From Lentisphaeria bacterium UBA4640 (GTDB lineage Bacteria; Verrucomicrobiota; Lentisphaeria; Victivallales; UBA1829), in contig DHMO01000042.1 of the NCBI GenBank assembly GCA_002405835.1, positions 1 through 64,000 on the forward strand: 64,000 nt of DNA. Reading direction: 5' to 3'. Numbering within the stretch: position 1 is the stretch's first letter; each line of letters opens with the position of its first letter. A program made the translations under genes and the position numbers. This document shows, piece by piece, positions 1-7,782 of this stretch. Under the pieces are notes generated by a model, which was given only the letters and a program-made list of their open reading frames with translations, searched no databases and was not told the DNA's origin.

Positions 1-18
1 TCCCTTCACCCGCTCCAT
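1..18 (-). CDS. possible 5' end of a gene leaving the window
   Basis: An ATG at 18-16 reads six codons (MERVKG) off the left edge. A GAAGGG ribosome-binding-like sequence lies three bases upstream of the ATG. It has the same orientation as the mla operon. Nothing can be said about the product, and the call rests only on the start context. Confidence 0.3.
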
Positions 19-68
19 TTTCCCTTCTTTCAATTATCTCTTTGATGTTTTTGCCATAAAATCGTTAT

Positions 69-89
69 CTTTTGTTTGCACTGCAAGCC
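69..89. repeat. direct repeat, copy 1
   Basis: A 21-bp sequence beginning CTTTTGTTTGCAC recurs at 305-325 with one mismatch (T versus A at the fourteenth base). The end of the unit (TTGCACTGCAA) is nearly palindromic. Confidence 0.6.
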
Positions 90-277
90 TTTTGCAACGG
101 GCGCTATCTGACACCTGCTGACCACAATGGACGTTATGATCTGTGGAACGGAAACGAGTACCTCTGAAAGCACGCTCAGCGGGCTCCCCGGAAGACTGGG
201 TAGTTGTCTGCTGGGGGAGGGGGATGTTGATGTTCCGGGGGCGCAGCAAAAGAATTTGCTGTCCCCGAAAAAAGATG

Positions 278-339
278 TCGCGTCACTTTGGAGAAACCGG
301 CTGCCTTTTGTTTGCACAGCAAGCCACTCTGTGACGCGA
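278..339 (-). terminator. long-loop inverted repeat after mlaD, possible terminator
   Basis: The arms TCGCGTCAC (278-286) and GTGACGCGA (331-339) are perfectly complementary, with a 44-base loop. Read on the minus strand the second arm is followed by ACATCTTTTTT, so this could end transcription of the mla operon, although the loop is long for an intrinsic terminator. Confidence 0.35.
305..325. repeat. direct repeat, copy 2
   Basis: Second copy of the 21-bp repeat at 69-89, 20 of 21 bases identical. It lies inside the loop of the inverted repeat at 278-339. Confidence 0.6.
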
Positions 340-382
340 AAAATAAGATTTGAGGACTTGGGGGTGGGGAGCGCGTTCCGCT

Positions 383-1384
383 TTATCTGGAGGGCTCTTT
401 CTGCGCTTTTTTGCCGCTGAGAAGAGCGGAGGGATTGGCGTCCAGCATCTGAATCAGCTCGGTGAGAGCGTCAAGCGTATCGTTGAATTTAGCCATGGTG
501 CTGTTGAAGGCCTGTTCCGAATCGCGCAGGGAAAGCGCCGCATTGCGGAACGATGAAGACGTTTCCGGAATTCTGGATTCCACAACGACCTTGTCCAGAC
601 GCGCGGAAAGTTCTTTGATCTGTTCCAGAACGGCGGTTGTGCGGTCGGAAAGTTCTTCAAAGCGTTTCGGCGTAAATGCCGAGTTCAGCGCGTGAATGGT
701 CGTGGAAAGTTCCGCTGTGAGTTTTTCCGAATTTTCCAGCATTCTCTTCATATTGGGATTGGAGAGCAGCTCATTTGCGCTGTTCAGGGTCGTATCCAGT
801 TTCTCGCTGATCTGCTTGTAGTCAATGGAGGCGATTTTCGCAATTGTTTCGGTAATGCCCGAACGCAAACCGCTGAGCATGGAGGGCTCGGAGGGAATGA
901 AGAAAACACCGTCTTTCCCGAAACCGTTTTTTGCAACCGTCTTTTTCAGAGCCTGCGCATTGTCCTGATAGTCAAGTTCGATATATTTGAATCCGCTGAT
1001 TCCGTTGAGTTCGAGACGGGCGCGGAGTCCTCCGGCGATTTCGCGTTTCATGAAAGAGTAGAATTCCGGCTCGGTGATCGCAACGGCTTTCTGTCCTTCG
1101 ACGGGATCGGCGTGCATCTTGCTGAGATTGATTTCCATATCCACGCGGATCAGATTGCTGGAAGTGGAAAGCGTGATGTCGGTCACTTTTCCGATGGGAA
1201 CGCCGCGGTATTTCACGAGTGCGCCGGATTCAAGCCCCTGCACGCTCTCCTGGAACTGGGAATAGACGGGAATTTTCGTGTTGACGAAATCGAAGAGGCC
1301 GAACACGATAAACAGCATGCAGATCAGAATGAACGAAACGGACACAAAAAGTCCGAGTTTGAATTTGTCGGCTTCCATACTCAT
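383..1384 (-). CDS. mlaD: MCE/MlaD-family lipid-binding protein
   Basis: The 333-residue protein is the substrate-binding subunit of an Mla-type ABC system that moves phospholipids between the inner and outer membranes. One transmembrane helix lies near residues 9-31, an MCE domain follows at about 38-115 (QGLESGALVKYRGVPIGKV region), and the remainder is helical with a basic tail. The ATG at 1384 overlaps the mlaF stop by four bases and has an AGGAG seven bases upstream. It closes the NYN-mlaE-mlaF-mlaD run. The family assignment is firm; the transport direction cannot be read from sequence. Confidence 0.9.
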   Translation of the reverse strand: MSMEADKFKLGLFVSVSFILICMLFIVFGLFDFVNTKIPVYSQFQESVQGLESGALVKYRGVPIGKVTDITLSTSSNLIRVDMEINLSKMHADPVEGQKAVAITEPEFYSFMKREIAGGLRARLELNGISGFKYIELDYQDNAQALKKTVAKNGFGKDGVFFIPSEPSMLSGLRSGITETIAKIASIDYKQISEKLDTTLNSANELLSNPNMKRMLENSEKLTAELSTTIHALNSAFTPKRFEELSDRTTAVLEQIKELSARLDKVVVESRIPETSSSFRNAALSLRDSEQAFNSTMAKFNDTLDALTELIQMLDANPSALLSGKKAQKEPSR

Positions 1385-2148
1385 TTTTTCTCTCCTGTGT
1401 TGAGACGTCCCCGGTTGAGGAACAGACGCACTTTATCAATGGGACAGCTTTCCCGGAGCGCTGCGGGCGGACCGTTTGCGATGACGGTTTTCGTATCGCG
1501 GTCGAGGAATACCGCCCGGTCGGCGATGGAAAAGATGCTGTCGAGTTCATGGGTTACAATGCCAACGGCCGCACCGCTGCGGTCGCGGATGCTCTTGATG
1601 ACGTCGTCCAGATTGGCTGAATTCAGCGGATCGAGTCCGGCGGACGGTTCATCGAGGAACAGAATTTTCGGGTTGAGCGCGAGGGCGCGGGCAACGGCCG
1701 CGCGCTTGATCATGCCGCCGGAAAGGTCGCCGGGCATCATGTCTTCGGTTCCCTTCATGTCGACCATTTCGAGCTTTTCGCTGACCAGACGGTTGATCTC
1801 TTCGCGTGAATAATCGGAATATTCCTCCAGGGGGAGGGCGACGTTTTCGCGGATGGTATAGGAACGGAAGAGCGCGCCGCCCTGAAATGCCACGCCGAAG
1901 CGACGCATGATGCGGCGTTTGGCTTCGCCGGTTGCGCGGACAATGCTCTCGCCGTCGATCCGGATGTCGCCGGAGCGGACGGGAAGCAGACCTATAATCG
2001 CTTTCAGCATGGTGCTCTTTCCGCAGCCGGAGCCGCCGAGCAGAGCGACGATTTCGCCGCTCCGGATTTCAAACGAGACGTTCTGGAGAATGATCCGTTC
2101 TCCGTAGCCGAGAGTCACATTTTCCACACAGACTGCCGCATCCGCCAT
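1381..2148 (-). CDS. mlaF: Mla-type ABC transporter ATP-binding protein
   Basis: This 255-residue ABC ATPase should power lipid transport with the MlaE permease and MlaD. Walker A is at residues 38-46 (GGSGCGKST), the Q-loop glutamine at 89, the LSGGM signature at 142-146, Walker B at about 162-168 (ILFLDEP) and the H-loop histidine at 200. I chose the ATG at 2148 because an upstream in-frame start at 2223 would lie deep inside mlaE, while this one falls two bases before the mlaE stop. Its end overlaps the mlaD start by ATGA. Confidence 0.92.
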   Translation of the reverse strand: MADAAVCVENVTLGYGERIILQNVSFEIRSGEIVALLGGSGCGKSTMLKAIIGLLPVRSGDIRIDGESIVRATGEAKRRIMRRFGVAFQGGALFRSYTIRENVALPLEEYSDYSREEINRLVSEKLEMVDMKGTEDMMPGDLSGGMIKRAAVARALALNPKILFLDEPSAGLDPLNSANLDDVIKSIRDRSGAAVGIVTHELDSIFSIADRAVFLDRDTKTVIANGPPAALRESCPIDKVRLFLNRGRLNTGEKK

Positions 2149-2149
2149 A

Positions 2150-2971
2150 TCACACCGCCGATCCGTAGAAGATAAGATTGAACATGCGGGCCATGAGACA
2201 GTCCGCAAGAATGATCCAGACAATGCTCGTCACCACCGCCGAAGTTGTTGCGCGTCCGACGCCGAGGGAATCCTCTTTTGCATCGAATCCGCGCATGCAG
2301 CTGATCGCCGTGATGATGAATGCGAAGACAACGCTTTTGGTCAGGCTCTCGATGAAGAAGCGCGGGGGAACCCAGTAAATGGTCTGCTTGTAATATGCGG
2401 CGGCGGACATGTCGAGTTCGAGTGTTCCGACGCACATTCCCCCGACGATCCCGAAGATGTCGCCGAAGAAGGTCAGCAGGGGCATCATGCAGATCATCGC
2501 AAGCAGTTTCGGGATGACAAGGAAACGCCAGAGGGAGAATCCCATGGTGTTCATGGCGTTGATTTCTTCGGTGCCTTTCATCGTCGCGATTTCCGCCGCG
2601 AACGCGGAGCCGGCGCGTCCGGTCGCGATTACGGCGACCATGAGCGGACCGAGTTCGCGGACAATGGAGCAGCCGACGAGGGCGGGCAGGAAGGAGTCCG
2701 CTCCGTATTTATGCATCTGCACGGCCGACTGATAGCCGAGGATGAGTCCCATCAGCAGGCAGATCAGCGAGCTGATGGGAAATGCGTTTGCGCCGCAGAG
2801 ATTCATGTAATACAGAGTCTCTTTTCTGCGGATGCGGCGCGGTTTGCAGAGGGCGGAGGCGAATTCCGTAATGGTTTCGCTGATGAACGTGACCAGCCGC
2901 ACGGAATCCCTGAATGCGACGGAAGCCGCTTCTCCGATCTGTACAATCAGTCTGTGCAGAGCCCCCTCCAT
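2150..2971 (-). CDS. mlaE: MlaE-family ABC transporter permease
   Basis: A 273-residue inner-membrane permease of the MlaE family, the usual length. It carries the conserved run with RELGPLMVAVIATGRAGSAFAAEIATMKGTEEI character near residues 107-141, typical of MlaE, and several hydrophobic helices. A GGAG lies seven bases upstream of the ATG at 2971. It follows the NYN gene by 12 bases and precedes mlaF, so one polycistronic message is likely. Confidence 0.92.
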   Translation of the reverse strand: MEGALHRLIVQIGEAASVAFRDSVRLVTFISETITEFASALCKPRRIRRKETLYYMNLCGANAFPISSLICLLMGLILGYQSAVQMHKYGADSFLPALVGCSIVRELGPLMVAVIATGRAGSAFAAEIATMKGTEEINAMNTMGFSLWRFLVIPKLLAMICMMPLLTFFGDIFGIVGGMCVGTLELDMSAAAYYKQTIYWVPPRFFIESLTKSVVFAFIITAISCMRGFDAKEDSLGVGRATTSAVVTSIVWIILADCLMARMFNLIFYGSAV

Positions 2972-2983
2972 GTATCCGCTCCG

Positions 2984-4048
2984 TTACAGATTGTCCGCCT
3001 GCGAGGAGACGCGGGTGATGTGGCGTGCGCATTCGCCGCGTTCGTTTTCCCCGATTTCGTATTCCAGAACGTCGCCGACGTTGAGTTCATTGAAGTCGAG
3101 TCCTTCAAGGTCTTCCCAGAAGAAGAAAAGGTTTTTCGGGGAAGGCTCGTTGGAGAGGAATCCGTATCCGTTTTTCAGCTGGAGAATGCGGCTGCATCTG
3201 CGGACTCCCGGAGTCTGGGCGACGACGGTGTGCATCGGCGCATCCGGATCGCTTCCGCTGTAATGCGTGCCGCGGGAGGATTCGGGCTGAACTTCATCGT
3301 AGTTTGTCGGAATGGAGTGCGCATAGGAGTCGTCCGCAGGAGCCGCGTTGCGCGATGCTTTGGCGGAATAGTCCTCTCTCGGCGTGTAGTTCGAGGAGTC
3401 GCGTCCGTTGTTCGGAACGAAGAGGGAGTTGATTTCTCCTGCGTCGAAACGTCCGTCCTGACCGTCGATGACTTTGTGCATCCAGACGGGATAGGTGACT
3501 TCGTTCATCATTTTTCCGGAGGTGGCTGTGTAGCGCTCGTTTCCGTTGTCGTCGATGTATTCGAAATCCCATCCGAGAACCATGACGCGGGTTCCGAGGG
3601 CGTTGAGTTTACGGACGAGAGGGACATAGTCGCCGTCGCTTGCGATAAGAGCGACAATATCGAATTTTTTGAAGATGTTCAGTTCCAGCGCTTCCAGAGC
3701 GAGACTGACGTCCACGCCTTTTTCGCCGCCGCGCGTGACGGGGAGATAGTGGGTGACAACGCCTTCGCGCATCAGAATGTCGTCAAACATACGTTCATTG
3801 AGCAGGATTTGCCGTGCGTTCGCCTCCATAGCCGGCAGACGTCCGCGGAAATAGTGGCAGTCGACAATCTGGCAGAACTTGGCTTCGACGCCTTCGAAAC
3901 GGCCGGCAAGACGTTTGATGAAGTCGTGGAGTCCGGAAATGCTCAGACGGGATCTGCGTTCATGGGCATAGCAGTAGTAGTTGCTTACATGGTAAAAATA
4001 ATTACCATCGTAAAAGATGCCAATTCTCAGCAGGTGCGAATCATACAT
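2984..4048 (-). CDS. NYN-domain ribonuclease-like protein with C-terminal cold-shock domain
   Basis: A 354-residue protein. The N-terminal half is a NYN (PIN-like) domain: D14 in IFYDGN, D113 in GVDVSLALEA and D138/D140 in ASDGDYVPLV are the acidic residues expected for a metal-dependent nuclease. After a low-complexity linker, residues about 290-350 form a cold-shock-like domain (GYGFLSNE, LFFFWEDL). That suggests an RNA-targeted nuclease, which is inference. I placed the start at 4048 because AGGAGA precedes it; an open frame continues to 4201 without similar support. It is the first gene of the run into mlaEFD. Confidence 0.8.
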   Translation of the reverse strand: MYDSHLLRIGIFYDGNYFYHVSNYYCYAHERRSRLSISGLHDFIKRLAGRFEGVEAKFCQIVDCHYFRGRLPAMEANARQILLNERMFDDILMREGVVTHYLPVTRGGEKGVDVSLALEALELNIFKKFDIVALIASDGDYVPLVRKLNALGTRVMVLGWDFEYIDDNGNERYTATSGKMMNEVTYPVWMHKVIDGQDGRFDAGEINSLFVPNNGRDSSNYTPREDYSAKASRNAAPADDSYAHSIPTNYDEVQPESSRGTHYSGSDPDAPMHTVVAQTPGVRRCSRILQLKNGYGFLSNEPSPKNLFFFWEDLEGLDFNELNVGDVLEYEIGENERGECARHITRVSSQADNL

Positions 4049-4389
4049 GCGAAGTGTCTCCTTGTTCCGATGCAGCTGATAGAACCCGCTCAACGTTCCG
4101 GACGCACGGAAACAATCTTTTTCCGGAAAAGCTCTTCCGGTTCCGTTTTTCCGCAGGAACCGCGAGAACAGCCGGAGAAATCCTGATTCCGGATACCTCA
4201 CAAAACCGTTTGACCGGTTTTTGTCAGCAGCATCTGTTTAATCAATCAATTTAAATTTTCAGCGGAATCGCCCTTCCGGACAAGCCCGCCAGTCAAACCG
4301 ACAAAAAACAAAAACTCTCTCTGTGCTTTGAAAGGGTCAATATACAGCAATCCGCCGGAAAGTCAAATGGTAATTTGAAAAAAAGTGAA
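4049..4389. other. 341-base intergenic region with minus-strand promoter
   Basis: No gene seen. It holds the promoter at 4339-4366 and then about 280 bases of leader before the NYN gene. The NYN frame stays open back to 4201, so an extended N-terminus is possible though it lacks a ribosome-binding site. Confidence 0.6.
4339..4366 (-). promoter_or_regulatory. promoter for the NYN-mla operon
   Basis: Minus strand: -35 TTGACT (4366-4361), 16-base spacer, -10 TATATT (4344-4339). Confidence 0.6.
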
Positions 4390-5079
4390 TTAAATCACTG
4401 CTTCCGCGATGCGGAGATCCGCAATGCGGGTGATTTTGATGTTGTTTTCCCTGTTTTCAACCGGAACGGCGCGGAGCCCGGAGTAGAATTCAACGGCGGC
4501 GGCGTCATCGGTGAAACTGCGTCCGTCGGCAAGCGCGCGGCGCAGCGCGGAAAGCAGATCGGGGAAACGGAAAACCTGCGGAGTTTCGATGCCCCAGAGC
4601 CGGTCGCGCTCAACCGGCGGGGTCGCAAGTGCTCCTTCCGGAGTCTCCATCTTGACCGTGTCATTGATGCGGTGCGCCGCTATCGCCGCGCCGTGCTGTG
4701 CGCAGGCTTCAAGACAGCGGCTGAAGAGCTCGGCGGTAACAAGCGGACGGGCCGCATCATGAACTGCAACGAATTCGAGATCCTGCGGCAGAGCCTCCAG
4801 CGCGCGGAGCACGGATTCGGTCCGTGTCGCTCCTCCCGGAACCGTCCGAAGGGCAAAACCGGGAATATGCAGCGCGGTCTGCCGCTGGAATTCTTTCTGA
4901 AAATCCGCATGGACGGCGAGCACCGTATTGTGTGCAGGAACCAGCGGACCGAGCGTGTGGATGCTGTGCAGGAAGACGGGAATATTTTTCAGGCTGCAGA
5001 GCAGTTTGTTGCCGCCGCCGAAGCGTGTGGATGAGCCGCCTGCGGCAAAGATGATTCCGGTGTTGCGGTAAAAATTCAT
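4390..5079 (-). CDS. ispD: 2-C-methyl-D-erythritol 4-phosphate cytidylyltransferase
   Basis: The enzyme transfers CMP from CTP to MEP in the non-mevalonate isoprenoid pathway. The 229-residue length is normal. The nucleotide-binding loop AAGGSSTRFGG..K is at residues 12-25, and VHDAARPLV and the NDTVK motif follow. The start at 5079 aligns with the family N-terminus; an upstream ATG at 5124 would add 15 residues and run into the terminator of the preceding gene. Three other pathway genes (ispF, dxr, ispG) lie at the far end of the window. Confidence 0.93.
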   Translation of the reverse strand: MNFYRNTGIIFAAGGSSTRFGGGNKLLCSLKNIPVFLHSIHTLGPLVPAHNTVLAVHADFQKEFQRQTALHIPGFALRTVPGGATRTESVLRALEALPQDLEFVAVHDAARPLVTAELFSRCLEACAQHGAAIAAHRINDTVKMETPEGALATPPVERDRLWGIETPQVFRFPDLLSALRRALADGRSFTDDAAAVEFYSGLRAVPVENRENNIKITRIADLRIAEAVI

Positions 5080-5088
5080 AGGTCTCTC

Positions 5089-5116
5089 AAAAAAAAGCGC
5101 CGGAAAAATCCGGCGC
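5089..5116 (-). terminator. intrinsic terminator of the LysM lipoprotein gene
   Basis: On the minus strand GCGCCGG pairs with CCGGCGC around a six-base loop and is followed by eight T. It lies between the LysM gene stop (5140) and the ispD start. Confidence 0.85.
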
Positions 5117-5139
5117 GATTGCATGTGCTGAATGACGGA

Positions 5140-6318
5140 TCAGGGAAGTTTGACCACGGAACCTGCGCGGACTTTGCCGTCCGCCGGGATCTCGGGGTTG
5201 AGCTTTCTCAGCTCCATGACGCCGTATCCGTAGCGGCCTGCGAGCTCTTCGAGAGTGGTGTCCTCATCGACGTTGGTGGTGTATCCGCTGGTGGTCGGAG
5301 CGGCAACCGGGGTCGTATCCTGGGCGACAGCGCTCAGAGCCTCGGCAGAGGCAAGCGGAGCGGCCGGAGCCGCAGCGGTATTTTCTGCCGGCAGAGCGGG
5401 AGTTGTGTTCTGGGCCGGTTGTTCAACCGGAAGCTCCGGAGTCGCAGGAGCTGGAGTGGCAGGCTTTTCCGGCGGGAAGAGGTCGGATGTCGGAGCCGGC
5501 GGAATAGCAGGCTCTTCGGAAACGGGCTCGGCGGTCTTCTGCGGAGCCTTATTGGAGGCCGTGTTCACCGGCTTGGCGGTTGTTTTCTTTGCCGGTCTGA
5601 CCGCTTTGGCTGACTTTTTCGGAATGACAAGCTTCTGGCCGATGCGGAGCATCTGGTCGATTTTAATATTGTTCGCTTCGGCGAGAGCGGAAACTCTCAC
5701 ATGGTGGCGGGCAGCGATTCTGCTGAGAGAATCACCGTTTTTGACGATGTAAACGCCCTCTTCGTTTTCGAGCTTTGCAACGGTCTTTTTCGCGCGTTTC
5801 ACATTTTTCGGTGCTTTGGCTGCACGCTCTTTCCGTTCCGCCGCGCCGGGGACGACGACTTTTCCACCGACATGGAGTTTCTTCGGATTCAGTTTCGGAT
5901 TTGCCGCGGCGATATCATCCATTTCGATGCCGTAAAGAGCGGCGATGGACCAGAAGGAGTCGCCTTTTTTGATGATGTGAATGGTGGTTTCCGCAGGAGC
6001 CTGACGTTTCTTCGGCTGAGCTTTGGGGGCTTTTTTCGGAGGAAGCGGTTTCTTCGGTGCGGGCTTGCTGACCGGCGGCTGAACAATAACTACGGGTTCC
6101 ACAGGTTCCTGAGCGGGAAGAACAACCGGCTCCGAAACAGGCTCTGCGGCGGAAGTGTTTTCGCCTCCTTTTACCGCGATCGGATCGACTGTTGCGGGGG
6201 GGACATACGCTCCCGGCGGCATCGGATCATCGTCAATGGATTCGCATCCGGTTATGAAAACCATTCCGCCTGTCAGCAACAGAGCGGAAAAACTGCCGAA
6301 AAGCAACTTGCTGTTCAT
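5140..6318 (-). CDS. triple-LysM lipoprotein
   Basis: A 392-residue predicted lipoprotein: a hydrophobic signal ends in a lipobox-like ITGC near residue 25. Two LysM domains lie near 111-158 (IHIIKKGDSFWSIAALYGI) and 188-233 (VYIVKNGDSLSRIAARHHV), and a diverged third LysM at the C-terminus (about 346-392). The linkers are rich in Pro, Ala and Lys. LysM domains bind peptidoglycan, so the protein probably tethers or organises the wall at the envelope; no catalytic domain is visible. It has its own promoter and terminator. Confidence 0.85.
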   Translation of the reverse strand: MNSKLLFGSFSALLLTGGMVFITGCESIDDDPMPPGAYVPPATVDPIAVKGGENTSAAEPVSEPVVLPAQEPVEPVVIVQPPVSKPAPKKPLPPKKAPKAQPKKRQAPAETTIHIIKKGDSFWSIAALYGIEMDDIAAANPKLNPKKLHVGGKVVVPGAAERKERAAKAPKNVKRAKKTVAKLENEEGVYIVKNGDSLSRIAARHHVRVSALAEANNIKIDQMLRIGQKLVIPKKSAKAVRPAKKTTAKPVNTASNKAPQKTAEPVSEEPAIPPAPTSDLFPPEKPATPAPATPELPVEQPAQNTTPALPAENTAAAPAAPLASAEALSAVAQDTTPVAAPTTSGYTTNVDEDTTLEELAGRYGYGVMELRKLNPEIPADGKVRAGSVVKLP

Positions 6319-6369
6319 GTCTGTAAAACCTCCATTATGGTCTTTTTTTTTGTTTTTGCATACTCTAAT

Positions 6370-6397
6370 AGTTTAGCCCATAAAACGGTAAAATCAA
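6370..6397 (-). promoter_or_regulatory. promoter for the LysM lipoprotein gene
   Basis: Minus strand: TTGATT (6397-6392), 16 bases, TAAACT (6375-6370). A GGAGG lies ten bases before the gene start. Confidence 0.5.
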
Positions 6398-6425
6398 ATG
6401 GATTTGCAAAGAATCCCTGATTTTT

Positions 6426-6851
6426 TTAAATGATGACCGGGGCTGAACCTCCGTCCGGCTGCTTTGCCGGCGGTTTCGGGTAGCGGCGGAGCAGACGTTT
6501 GAGATTTGGGAAGCGGTTGAAGTCCTCGCGCGAATCGTTTTCTCCCGCGGTGAGCAGTCCTTCATGAATCATATTGAAGACGACGTCGCCGACTGCGGAT
6601 CCGCTGACGAGTCCCCAGTCTTCGAGCACGTTCCAGGCGAGCGGACCGAATTGTTCTTCCGCGAATTCCGCGAGCCCGCGGATGAGTTCCTCGCCGGAGA
6701 CATGACGTTCGCGTTTCGATTTCTTTTCCCGCTGAAGTCTGCGGATGGTGTAGGAGACCGCCTCGTTGACAAATTCATACGCGCCGGCGCGATACCGGAT
6801 ATCGTTCTGCATGATTTTATCGACAATTTCAGTAAAATTTTCGTCAGGCAT
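6426..6851 (-). CDS. Minf_1886-family protein
   Basis: A 141-residue protein of the small uncharacterised family typical of PVC bacteria. Diagnostic stretches are YRAGAYEFVNEAV, RHVSGEELIRGL, EEQFGPLAWNVLEDWG and GDVVFNMIHEGLL followed by DSREDF. The function is unknown. I chose the ATG at 6851 because GAGGGA precedes it; the next ATG upstream (6866) has no ribosome-binding site. It is divergent from the kinase gene. Confidence 0.85.
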   Translation of the reverse strand: MPDENFTEIVDKIMQNDIRYRAGAYEFVNEAVSYTIRRLQREKKSKRERHVSGEELIRGLAEFAEEQFGPLAWNVLEDWGLVSGSAVGDVVFNMIHEGLLTAGENDSREDFNRFPNLKRLLRRYPKPPAKQPDGGSAPVII

Positions 6852-6932
6852 CTTAAGGTCCCTCATACATTAAATAATATACACGTCTCATCCGGCAAAT
6901 ACAATCCCTTTCTGAAAAAATCAAAACATTTT

Positions 6933-6960
6933 TTGCATTCCTCTTCAATCTGTGCTACAT
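6933..6960 (+). promoter_or_regulatory. promoter for the kinase-comEC pair
   Basis: TTGCAT (6933-6938), 16 bases, CTACAT (6955-6960). AAAGGAG follows before the ATG at 6988. Confidence 0.45.
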
Positions 6961-6987
6961 TACCGTTCATTGCAAAGGAGAATCAGC

Positions 6988-7782
6988 ATGTCACGGAACA
7001 GTCAGGAACTTTCGCAAACCGTCGCCCGGAACGGATGGTTCTTCCGTCTTGCTCCGGATTTTCCCGCCGATCAGATTCCCGGCTTTCCCGAAAATCTCGA
7101 CTTCATTCTCGCTTCGGGAACCATACTGAAAGATTCCAGAACAACCACCGCGGCGCTCTGTTCGGCGGACGGTCTCCCGCCTTTCTTTCTGAAACGGACA
7201 AACAACAAGGGCGCCGGCTTTACGTTCCGTTATCTCTTCCGCCGCGCCCGCGCTTTCCGCGCCGCCGAAACGATTTGCGCGCTCCGGGAAGCGGAGATTG
7301 ACACCCCCGCCGTGCTTGCGGTCGGAGAGCACCGCCGCGGCTTGCGTCTTTGCGGCGGATACATCATCAATGAAATGCGCAGCGAAGTCTGCGATATGCA
7401 CGCGCTTCTTGTGAAATCCTCCGAACCTCTGCGCACGCTTGACATCATCATGGAAAAGGCCGCGGAACAGCTTTCCCGGATTCACAATCACAACATTGTG
7501 CACGGCGATTATAAACTCAGCAACATCTATCTGACGCCGGACGGCCATCCGGGTACATGGGACCTGGACGGCGGACTCGTTCTCCGCAAGCCGGACCGGA
7601 AGAAGATGTTTGAAGACCTGTTCCGTCTGACGGAATCCTGCCGCCGCGTCCTGCGTCTGGCGCATCCGGACTGCGTACCTTCCGACCTTGATCTTTGCCG
7701 GAAAGCCGCGGAATCCTATTCGGGACCGTTTCCGTTTTCCCCGGAAGCGATTCGCGATGAACTGGAACGGAAAGCCCGATGA
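6988..7782 (+). CDS. lipopolysaccharide kinase (InaA/Kdo/WaaP-like)
   Basis: A 264-residue protein-kinase-fold enzyme of the lipopolysaccharide kinase group, which phosphorylates core sugars such as Kdo at the cytoplasmic face. The catalytic loop HGDYKLSN starts at H172 with D174 as the likely base, and the metal-binding DLDG is at 192-195 in place of DFG. The N-terminal lobe is less clear. The start at 6988 has AAAGGAG seven bases upstream. The end overlaps the comEC-like gene by ATGA. Choline- or aminoglycoside-type kinases share the fold, so the substrate is inferred. Confidence 0.75.
   Translation: MSRNSQELSQTVARNGWFFRLAPDFPADQIPGFPENLDFILASGTILKDSRTTTAALCSADGLPPFFLKRTNNKGAGFTFRYLFRRARAFRAAETICALREAEIDTPAVLAVGEHRRGLRLCGGYIINEMRSEVCDMHALLVKSSEPLRTLDIIMEKAAEQLSRIHNHNIVHGDYKLSNIYLTPDGHPGTWDLDGGLVLRKPDRKKMFEDLFRLTESCRRVLRLAHPDCVPSDLDLCRKAAESYSGPFPFSPEAIRDELERKAR

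Larger units (their letters stand above)
19..382. other. gene-poor region with repeats, downstream of mlaD
   Basis: I see no convincing gene here; short open frames on both strands have unlike codon use and no ribosome-binding sites. The stretch holds a 21-bp direct repeat, a long-loop inverted repeat, several runs of four or five G on the plus strand (near 211-224, 238-242 and 359-367), and an imperfect hairpin around 237-276 built from GCAAA/TTTGC arms inside GGGG/CCCC arms. Confidence 0.5.

Noticed and set aside
30..317. 95-residue minus-strand and 97-residue plus-strand frames at the left end
   Set aside because: Ser/Pro-rich or irregular translations, no ribosome-binding sites, and they run through the direct and inverted repeats.
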